Source: Rhizobium sp. BG4 (lineage in GTDB: Bacteria; Pseudomonadota; Alphaproteobacteria; Rhizobiales; Rhizobiaceae). Taken from it: a stretch of DNA of 64,000 nucleotides. Shown here piece after piece: positions 7,915 through 15,983 of this stretch (the first letter of the stretch is position 1; the number at the start of each line of letters is the position of its first letter). A model generated the notes under the pieces. The model did no database searches and was not told the origin of the DNA. It saw only the letters and a list, made by a program, of their open reading frames with translations. The stretch lies in the NCBI RefSeq assembly GCF_016864575.1, contig NZ_CP044125.1, positions 2,896,001 to 2,960,000 on the forward strand, given 5' to 3'. The translations under genes were made by a program, and so were the position numbers.

Positions 7915-10900
7915 CAGGGGATCGTGGGGGCGACGCCGGAGAAGCCTTGCCTGATGCAGGGCAGATCGCAATCGTCGGCATGTCGGGACGGTTTCCCGGA
8001 GCGAAGAACGTCGATGCGCTCTGGGACCTCGTCGCATCCGGCGAGAACAGCTTCTACAAGTACAAGCTGGATGAGCTCGAAGACTCCTTTACCGATGAGG
8101 AGAGGGCTCTCCCGAATTTCGTCCCGGCACGCCCGGCGCTTGCCGATGTCGACATGTTCGATGCCGATTTCTTCGGGATGTTCCCGAAAGAAGCCGCGGT
8201 CACCGATCCGCAGCACCGCATCTTCCTGGAAATCTGCTGGGAAGCGCTGGAAGACGCCGCCTACGATCCTGCCAAGTATGAAGGCCTGATCGGCGTCTTC
8301 GCCGGCGCCTCGATGCCGACCTACCTGATCAACAACGTGCTCCGCGACCGCCAGACGGCCGAGGAGATGACCTCGAACTACCAGATCGGTTTCTACCAGC
8401 AGATCGTCGGATCGCTGACCGATGCGCTCGCCACCCGCGTTGCCTACAAGCTCGATCTTCAGGGGCCGGCCTTCTCGCTGCAATCGGCCTGCTCGACCTC
8501 GCTGCTTGCCGTCTCCCAGGCCTGCCAGAACCTGCTCACCTATAGCTGCGACATGGCGCTTGCCGGTGGCGTCTCCGTGACCCTGCCGCAGAAGCGCGGC
8601 TACATGTACCAGGAAGGCGGCATGGTCTCGCCGGATGGCGTCTGCCGCCCGTTCGATGCCGATGCCGCCGGAACCGTGTTTGCCAGCGGCGCCGGTGTGG
8701 TGGCGCTGAAGCGTCTCGAAGATGCGCTGCGGGACGGCGACCGCGTCTATGCCGTGATCCGCGGCTATGCCGTCAACAATGACGGATCGGAAAAGGTCGG
8801 CTTCACGGCGCCCAGCATCGCCGGCCAGGCCAATGTCATCTCGGCAGCCATCGCCAATGCCGGTATCGAGCCTGAAACCATCGGCTATATCGAGTGCCAC
8901 GGCACCGCCACGCCGCTCGGCGATCCGATCGAGTTCGGCGGCCTCAGCGAGGCCTTTTCCAGCATTTCCGGCCGCCGCCGCAATGTGGCGCTGAGCTCCG
9001 TCAAGGGCACGGTCGGCCACATGGATGCGGCTGCCGGCGTCTGCGGCCTGATCAAGACGGCGCTGGCGCTGAAGAATGCCAAGCTCCCAGGCATGCCGAA
9101 CTACCGTTCGCCGAACCCGCGCATCGACCTTGCCAACAGCCCCTTCTACATCCTCAACGAAATGGCTGACTGGCCGGCCTCCGATACGCCGCGCCGCGCC
9201 GGTGTCAGCGCCTTCGGCGTCGGCGGCACCAATATTCACGTCGTGCTGCAGGAAGCGCCTGCCGTTGCCGAGGCGGCGGCGGCCCAGGGTCCGTTCATCG
9301 TGCCGCTCTCGGCCCGCACGCCTGAGGCGCTTGCCGCGATGCGCGGCAATCTGCGTGCCCATCTCGAAAGCAAGCCGGATGTGACGCTTGCCGATGCCGC
9401 CCACACGCTGCAGACCGGCCGCCGCACCTTTGCGCATCGAAGCGCCTTTGCGGCGATGAACCGTGACGATGCGATCGAGCGCCTGAAGTCCGAACGCTAC
9501 ACGTCGATGACCGCCGAGGACACAGCGCCGCCGATCGCCTTCATGTTCCCGGGGCAGGGCGCGCAATATGTCGGCATGGGCGCTGCCCTGTATAGCCGCG
9601 AGCCGGAGTTCACCCGCTGGATCGACCGCGGTGCCGAACTGCTGAAGATGACGCTGAATGCCGATCTGCGCGAATATATCTGCCATTCCGGCGCCGTGAC
9701 GCAGTCGATGATGGACGAGCAGCGCGAGACGCAGATCGCCCAGCCATGCCTCTATCTGGTCGAGCATGCGCTGGCCCGCCTCTGGATGAGCCGTGGCGTG
9801 CGTCCCTTCGCGATGATCGGCCACAGCGTCGGCGAATTCGTTGCCGCGACGCTCGCCAATGTCATCTCCTTCGAAGACGGTCTTCGCCTGGTCGCCACCC
9901 GTGGCCGCCTGATGCAGAACCAGCCGCATGGGGCGATGGTCTCGGTGCGTTCCGATATCGAGACGGTCTCGGCGCATCTGCGCGAGGGCGTCGAGATCGC
10001 CGCCGTCAACGCGCCGAAGCTCTGCGTCATCTCCGGCACCTTCGCTGCCGTCGATGCCGCCTGCGCCTCGCTCGACAGCGCCGGTATCGCCTATAGCCGC
10101 CTGCATACGTCGCACGCCTTCCACTCGGCGATGATGGATGCGGCAGCCGATGCGCTGCGCGACGAGACCGCCCGCGTCACCTACGGCACGGCGACGCTTC
10201 CCTACATCTCCTGCGTCACCGGCGACTGGCAGACCGGCGAGCGCGGTACGTCGCCGGACTACTGGGCACGCCATTGCCGCGAAACCGTGCGGTTCGCCGC
10301 CGGTCTCGAAACGCTCTGCCGCGGCGTCAAGCCGGTACTGATGGAGATCGGCCCCGGCCGGGCGCTCTCGACCTTCGCCTCGCAGACGCTCGCCAAGGAA
10401 AATGTCGCGACGATCATCCAGTCGCTGCCCGAGCATGACCGCGCCGATGCGGCGCCGGAGACGCTCGGCGATGCCGTCGGCAAGCTCTGGATGGCCGGCT
10501 GCAACATCGACTGGTCGGCCTGGTCGCGCGGCGGCAGCAAGGTTCATCTGCCGACCTATCCCTTCCAGCGCAAGCGCCACTGGATCGACGCGCCGCCTTC
10601 GGCACGCCGCGCCGCGGCAGGCGCTGCTTCACAACCCGTTTCCGTACCCGTGGCAACCCCCGCCACCAGCATTCAAGAGCAACCTACCGGTGAGAGTAAA
10701 CCAATGACCGTTGCATCCGTTGTCGATCGTGTTCCTGTCATCGAAGCTTCCCTGCTTCGGATTCTGAGCGACATTTCGGGCGAGTCGCTCAGTGCCAGCG
10801 ATAGTTCCGCAACCTTCCTCGAACTCGGCTTCGATTCCCTTCTGATCGGCCAATTCGCCCAGAAGGTGGAGCGCGAATACAAGGTCAAGATCTCCTTCCG

Positions 10901-13900
10901 CGAGCTCTTGAGCAACATCCCCTCGATCGCCGATCTCGCCCGCCATCTCGACCGCGAGATGCCGGCCGACAAGGCGCCGGCCGCTGCCGCACCTGTCGCA
11001 GCTCAAGCGGCTGCTGCCGCTCCGGTCCAGGTGGTGTCGCAGCCGGTCATGCCGGTTGCCGCGCCGCGCATCAATCCGCTGCCGGCGGCTGCCGGTACGG
11101 GCCTCGAAGCTCTGATGCAGTCGCAGCTGCAGGTCATGCAGTCGCTGTTTGCTCAGCAGATGGCGCTGATGCAGGGTGGCGTCTCCGAAGCCGCGCTGAT
11201 GCCGGCGCAGGTCGTCGTGCCTGCCGCTCCTGCACCGCAGCCGGTCACTGAAGCCGCGCCCGCAGCGCCTGCCGCTGTTGCAGCACCCACTGCGCCGGAA
11301 GGCGAGGGTGGTGGCGATGCTCCGCAGGCCTCGCGCCGCATGAAGCTCTACAAGCCGGGCACCAAGAGCACGGTTTCCGAGCTGTCGCCGGAAAAACGCC
11401 AGTTCATCTCGGATCTTATTGCCGCCTATGAAACCAAGACGCGCCGGTCGAAGTCCTCGACCGCCCGCTATCGCCGCCGCCTTGCCGATCCGCGCACGGC
11501 CTCCGGCTTCCGCCCCGAATGGAAGGAAATGATCTTCCCGCTGGTCTGCGATCGCTCGAAGGGCTCGCGCCTCTGGGATATCGACGGCAACGAATATATC
11601 GATCTGGTCAACGGCTTCGGCCAGACGGCTTTCGGCCATGCGCCTGATTTCGTCGTCCGCGCCGTCAAGGATCAGGCCGATGACGGCTTTGCCATCGGCC
11701 CGCAGACGCCGCTTGCCGGCGAAGTCGCCGACGCGATCGCGACGCTGACCGGCCACGAGCGCGTCACCTTCTGCAATACCGGCTCGGAAGCGGTCATGGC
11801 GGCGATGCGCCTGGCGCGTGCCGTCACCGGCCGCGACAAGATCGTGGTGTTCTCCAACGACTATCACGGCCAGTTCGACGAAGTGCTGGTCAAGGGCCGC
11901 AACCGCGCCGACAATCCGTCGGCGATCCCGATTGCTTCGGGCATCCCGGCTGCTTCGGTCTCGAACATGGTCGTGCTGCGCTACGGCGCACCGGAGAGCC
12001 TCGACTATATCCGCGGCAATGCCGACGATATCGCCGCCGTGATCATCGAGCCGGTGCAGAGCCGCCATCCGGAACTGCGCCCGGTCGAGTTCGTCCGTTC
12101 GCTGCGCCAGATCGCTACCGATGCTGAATTCGCGCTGGTCTTCGACGAAGTCGTCACCGGCTTCCGCGTCGATCCGGGCGGCATGCAGGCGATCTGGGGC
12201 ATCAAGGGCGACATGGCCACCTACGGCAAGGTCATCGGCGGCGGCATGCCGATCGGTGTCCTGACCGGCAATGCCCGCTTCATGGACGCCCTCGACGGCG
12301 GCCACTGGAATTATGGCGATGACTCCGTGCCGATGACGGCACCGACCTTCTTCGCCGGCACCTTCGTCCGCCATCCTCTGGTTCTTGCCGCCATGCGCGC
12401 GGTCATCGACCATATCAAGGGCGATGGTGCCATTCTTTATGATTGGGTCGCGGAACGCACCCAGGCGCTGATTGCAGAAATGAATGCCGATCTCGCCAAG
12501 CGCGGCATCAGCATGACGATCCACGGCTACAAGAGCTGGTTCATCACCGATTTCGGCGGTGAAGATCCGCTCGGCGCGCTCGTCTATCCGCATATGCGCC
12601 TGAACGGCATCCATATCCAGGAAGGCTATCCCTGCTTCCTGACGACGGCGCATGTCGAGGAAGACTTCAACGCCATCGCCGCCGCCTTCCGCAAGGCGCT
12701 CGATGCCCTGCAGGGCGTCGGTATCCTCGCTCCGGCGGAACGAAAGACCAATGGTGTCTCCAACCCTTTCAAGTCTGAGGACAAGCCGCGGCTGCACTCG
12801 GCGCCGCTGACCGAGGCACAGAAAGAAGTCTGGCTCGCCGCCCAAGCCGGTGACGAGGCGTCCTGCGCCTTCAACGAATCCTTCCTGCTGCGGCTCGAAG
12901 GCGATTTCGACCATACCGTCTTCCAGCAGGCCGTCGATCGTGTCGCGGCACGCCACGATGCGCTGTCCATCAAGTTCTCGCGCACCGGCGAAAACTTCGA
13001 GTTCATCCAGGACTTCCGCCTCGAAGTGCCGCTGATCGACATGTCCGGCGACAGCGATCCGGAAGCCCGCCTGCAGGAAATCCTCGATGGCGAGGCGCGC
13101 ACGCCCTTCGATCTCGTCGAGGGCTATCTCGCCCGCGCCGCGATCATCAAGCTCGCTGCGGACCAGCATGTCTTCGTCTTCACCGGTCACCACATCATCT
13201 GTGACGGCTGGTCGCTGAACATCTTCGTCAACGAGCTCTCGACCGTCTATTCGGCGATCAAGGAAGGCAAGGAGGCGGAACTGCCGGCGGCCATGTCCTT
13301 CGCCACCTATGCGACGCAATATGCGCCGAATTCCGATACCGATCCGGCGACCGAAGCCTTCTGGCTCGATCAGTTCAAGACCATTCCCGAACTGCCCGAG
13401 CTGCCGCTCGACCGCCAGCGCCAAGAGCCGCGCACCTTTGCGGGCGGCACCTGCACCGGCTTCATTTCGAGCAAGCACTACAAGTCGCTGAAAAAGGCTG
13501 GTGCGAAGTCGGGGGCAACGCTGTTCTCGACGCTGCTCGCCGCCCTGCAGGTGATGGTCGCACGGCTCTCCGGCCAGCAGGACATCGTCATCGCCATCCC
13601 GTCTGCCGGCCAGACGCTCGCCGGTGACGAGGTGCTCTTCGGCCACTGCGTCAACCTGCTGCCGCTGCGCCAGACCGTCGATGCGCATGAGAGCTTCCTG
13701 ACGCATCTGAAGGCGACACAGCAGCTGGTGTTCAAGGCCTTCGAAAACCAGGCCTATACCTACGGCACACTAGTCAGGAAACTTGGCGTCAAGCGCGACG
13801 CCCGCCGCCTGCCGCTGACGGAAATCCAGTTCAACCTGGAGCGTGTTGCCGGTGACGAAAGCTTCGGCGACCTGAAGGCGCAGATGGCGCCGAATGCCAA

Positions 13901-15983
13901 GGCCTTCTCCAACTTCGACCTGTTCTTCAACATGATCGAAGGCCGCGACAGCGTCCGTATCGACGTCGACTACAATGCCGATGTCTTCGACCGCGAAACG
14001 GTCGAGCGCTGGATCGGCCACTTCGACACGATGGTCAGCGCTCTTGCCGACGATCTGACGATGGCGATCGAGCAGGTGCCGATGCTTTCGGCCGAAGAAC
14101 GCTCGTGGCTGATCGGCGATCTCAACGATACGGCTTCCAGCTACGACCAGGAAGAACTCGCCGTCTCGCTCTTCGCCAAGCGTGCTGCCGAGCATCCCGA
14201 TGCGACTGCCGTCCAGTACGGCGCCGAGACGATCAGCTACGGAGATCTCGAGGCCCGCTCGAACGCCCTGGCGCTGGAGATCCAGATGGCGGTGCCGCAG
14301 CCCGGCCAGCGCATCGCGCTGCTCTGCGACCGCTCGATCGCCATGGTCGTCGCCCTGCTGGCGATCATGAAATCCGGCCATGCCTATGTGCCGATGGATC
14401 CCGGCCATCCGGTCGAGCGCCTCAGCCAGACCATCGATGCCGCCCGCATCGGCGCGATGATTGCCGATAGCGACGAGATGGCAGCCCTTGCCGCCGGCGT
14501 TCCGGTCATTCGCCTCGACAAGACTCGGGATGCTGCTTCGCTGACGGAGGCGGTCCTAAAAAACTTGCCTGAGGCCAGTGCGGCCGCCTATGTCATCTTC
14601 ACATCGGGTTCGACCGGCGTGCCGAAAGGTGTCGAGGTTCCGCACCGGGCGCTGACCAACTTCCTCCTGTCGATGCAGCGCGAGCCGAAGTTCACGGCAG
14701 ATGACAGCATCGTCGCGGTGACCACGATCTCCTTCGATATCGCCGCACTCGAGCTCTACCTGCCGCTGATCTCCGGCGGCAAGGTGATCATCGCCGACCG
14801 CCAGACGGTGCAGGATGGCTTTGCGCTGGTCGATCTCGTCAACAAGAGCGGGGCAACCGTCCTGCAGGCAACGCCGACCCTCTGGCAGATGCTGGTTGAG
14901 GCCGGGCTGAAGAACCAGCCTTCGCTGAAGATGCTCTGCGGCGGCGAGCCGATGCCGAAGGACCTGGCCCGGGCGCTGCTGACGATCGGCGGCGAGCTCT
15001 GGAACATGTACGGCCCGACCGAAACCACCATCTGGTCTTCCGTCGAGCAGGTCACCGATGCCGGCAAGCCGATCACCATCGGCCACCCGATCGCCAATAC
15101 CCAGCTCTACATCCTCGATGAGACCAACCAGATCGCCCCGATCGGCGTGACCGGCGAACTCTGCATCGGTGGCGACGGCCTGGCGAACGGCTACTTCGAC
15201 CGGCTCGATCTCACCGAGAAGGCCTTCGTTCCCGTCGCCTTCGATCAGGGCAAGCCGCACCGCCTCTACAGGACCGGTGACGTTGGCAAGCGGCTGGTGG
15301 ATGGTTCGCTGCAGCTGCTCGGCCGCCGCGACCAGCAGATCAAGCTCAGAGGCTTCCGCATCGAGCTCGGCGACATCGAATCCGTCGTCGCCCAGGTGCC
15401 GGGGATCGCGCAATGCGCCGTGGTTCTTGCCGAGAACGAGAAGGGCGACAAGTCGCTGGTCGCCTATGTCGTCCCGGCCGCCGGGGCAGGCGAGCCGTCG
15501 CCCGCCGAACTCGCCGCCCATGCCAAGGCCAAGCTGCCGGGCTACATGGTTCCCGCCTTCTGGGTACCTGAAACCCAGCTGCCGCAGACCGCAAACGGCA
15601 AGCTCGACCGCAAGACGCTGAAGCTGCGCGGCCTGCCGAAGCGCGAAACGCAGATCATCACCGTCAAGCCGCGGACCGACATGGAGGCCAAGCTGCTCGC
15701 CATCTGGCAGGAAGTGCTGAACCTCCCCGACGTCGGCGTCGAGGACAATCTCTACGCACTCGGCACCGACTCGCTCGCCATCTTCCGCATCGCTGCCCGC
15801 ATGCTGGATGCCGGCCTGCCGCTCGAAGCCAAGCACCTGCTGCGCCATCCGTCGATCGCCGAACTTGCGGCCTTCGCCGAGGAGCAGAACACGATGAGCC
15901 AGACAGCGGCTCAGTATCACGTTCCGTCGCTGAAGGACTTCCGTAACGGCGCTCGCCGCAACGGGCTGGGGAGAGCATCATGA
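7911..15983 (+). CDS. Hybrid PKS-NRPS megasynthase KS-AT-ACP-AMT-C-A-PCP
   Basis: A 2690-residue protein. The KS covers about 14-450 (Cys194, His330, His370). The AT covers about 540-860 with Ser639 in GHSVGE; its HAFH motif indicates malonyl-CoA. The ACP has Ser976. An Ala/Pro-rich linker leads to a class III PLP aminotransferase (about 1145-1610, Lys1440). Next are a condensation domain (about 1627-2060) with intact HHIICDG (second His 1761), an adenylation domain (about 2080-2570) and a PCP with Ser2621 in LGTDSL. The A-domain pocket reads D-I-L-Q-L-G-M-I-W-K, one change from the known glycine code. No ketoreductase or dehydratase is seen, so the beta-keto group should be transaminated, as in mycosubtilin/iturin and microcystin synthases. 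An in-frame upstream extension to 7638 is ignored because the ATG at 7911 overlaps the preceding stop. Confidence 0.95.
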   Translation: MTGDRGGDAGEALPDAGQIAIVGMSGRFPGAKNVDALWDLVASGENSFYKYKLDELEDSFTDEERALPNFVPARPALADVDMFDADFFGMFPKEAAVTDPQHRIFLEICWEALEDAAYDPAKYEGLIGVFAGASMPTYLINNVLRDRQTAEEMTSNYQIGFYQQIVGSLTDALATRVAYKLDLQGPAFSLQSACSTSLLAVSQACQNLLTYSCDMALAGGVSVTLPQKRGYMYQEGGMVSPDGVCRPFDADAAGTVFASGAGVVALKRLEDALRDGDRVYAVIRGYAVNNDGSEKVGFTAPSIAGQANVISAAIANAGIEPETIGYIECHGTATPLGDPIEFGGLSEAFSSISGRRRNVALSSVKGTVGHMDAAAGVCGLIKTALALKNAKLPGMPNYRSPNPRIDLANSPFYILNEMADWPASDTPRRAGVSAFGVGGTNIHVVLQEAPAVAEAAAAQGPFIVPLSARTPEALAAMRGNLRAHLESKPDVTLADAAHTLQTGRRTFAHRSAFAAMNRDDAIERLKSERYTSMTAEDTAPPIAFMFPGQGAQYVGMGAALYSREPEFTRWIDRGAELLKMTLNADLREYICHSGAVTQSMMDEQRETQIAQPCLYLVEHALARLWMSRGVRPFAMIGHSVGEFVAATLANVISFEDGLRLVATRGRLMQNQPHGAMVSVRSDIETVSAHLREGVEIAAVNAPKLCVISGTFAAVDAACASLDSAGIAYSRLHTSHAFHSAMMDAAADALRDETARVTYGTATLPYISCVTGDWQTGERGTSPDYWARHCRETVRFAAGLETLCRGVKPVLMEIGPGRALSTFASQTLAKENVATIIQSLPEHDRADAAPETLGDAVGKLWMAGCNIDWSAWSRGGSKVHLPTYPFQRKRHWIDAPPSARRAAAGAASQPVSVPVATPATSIQEQPTGESKPMTVASVVDRVPVIEASLLRILSDISGESLSASDSSATFLELGFDSLLIGQFAQKVEREYKVKISFRELLSNIPSIADLARHLDREMPADKAPAAAAPVAAQAAAAAPVQVVSQPVMPVAAPRINPLPAAAGTGLEALMQSQLQVMQSLFAQQMALMQGGVSEAALMPAQVVVPAAPAPQPVTEAAPAAPAAVAAPTAPEGEGGGDAPQASRRMKLYKPGTKSTVSELSPEKRQFISDLIAAYETKTRRSKSSTARYRRRLADPRTASGFRPEWKEMIFPLVCDRSKGSRLWDIDGNEYIDLVNGFGQTAFGHAPDFVVRAVKDQADDGFAIGPQTPLAGEVADAIATLTGHERVTFCNTGSEAVMAAMRLARAVTGRDKIVVFSNDYHGQFDEVLVKGRNRADNPSAIPIASGIPAASVSNMVVLRYGAPESLDYIRGNADDIAAVIIEPVQSRHPELRPVEFVRSLRQIATDAEFALVFDEVVTGFRVDPGGMQAIWGIKGDMATYGKVIGGGMPIGVLTGNARFMDALDGGHWNYGDDSVPMTAPTFFAGTFVRHPLVLAAMRAVIDHIKGDGAILYDWVAERTQALIAEMNADLAKRGISMTIHGYKSWFITDFGGEDPLGALVYPHMRLNGIHIQEGYPCFLTTAHVEEDFNAIAAAFRKALDALQGVGILAPAERKTNGVSNPFKSEDKPRLHSAPLTEAQKEVWLAAQAGDEASCAFNESFLLRLEGDFDHTVFQQAVDRVAARHDALSIKFSRTGENFEFIQDFRLEVPLIDMSGDSDPEARLQEILDGEARTPFDLVEGYLARAAIIKLAADQHVFVFTGHHIICDGWSLNIFVNELSTVYSAIKEGKEAELPAAMSFATYATQYAPNSDTDPATEAFWLDQFKTIPELPELPLDRQRQEPRTFAGGTCTGFISSKHYKSLKKAGAKSGATLFSTLLAALQVMVARLSGQQDIVIAIPSAGQTLAGDEVLFGHCVNLLPLRQTVDAHESFLTHLKATQQLVFKAFENQAYTYGTLVRKLGVKRDARRLPLTEIQFNLERVAGDESFGDLKAQMAPNAKAFSNFDLFFNMIEGRDSVRIDVDYNADVFDRETVERWIGHFDTMVSALADDLTMAIEQVPMLSAEERSWLIGDLNDTASSYDQEELAVSLFAKRAAEHPDATAVQYGAETISYGDLEARSNALALEIQMAVPQPGQRIALLCDRSIAMVVALLAIMKSGHAYVPMDPGHPVERLSQTIDAARIGAMIADSDEMAALAAGVPVIRLDKTRDAASLTEAVLKNLPEASAAAYVIFTSGSTGVPKGVEVPHRALTNFLLSMQREPKFTADDSIVAVTTISFDIAALELYLPLISGGKVIIADRQTVQDGFALVDLVNKSGATVLQATPTLWQMLVEAGLKNQPSLKMLCGGEPMPKDLARALLTIGGELWNMYGPTETTIWSSVEQVTDAGKPITIGHPIANTQLYILDETNQIAPIGVTGELCIGGDGLANGYFDRLDLTEKAFVPVAFDQGKPHRLYRTGDVGKRLVDGSLQLLGRRDQQIKLRGFRIELGDIESVVAQVPGIAQCAVVLAENEKGDKSLVAYVVPAAGAGEPSPAELAAHAKAKLPGYMVPAFWVPETQLPQTANGKLDRKTLKLRGLPKRETQIITVKPRTDMEAKLLAIWQEVLNLPDVGVEDNLYALGTDSLAIFRIAARMLDAGLPLEAKHLLRHPSIAELAAFAEEQNTMSQTAAQYHVPSLKDFRNGARRNGLGRAS

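Noticed and set aside
10629..13706. 1025-codon open frame on the minus strand opposite the megasynthase
   Set aside because: The translation is Arg/Gly/Asp-rich with no domain and mirrors conserved KS/AMT/C sequence on the plus strand. It is a product of strong third-position G+C bias. The same holds for long minus-strand frames at 6007-7785, 7755-10580 and 16004-18793.
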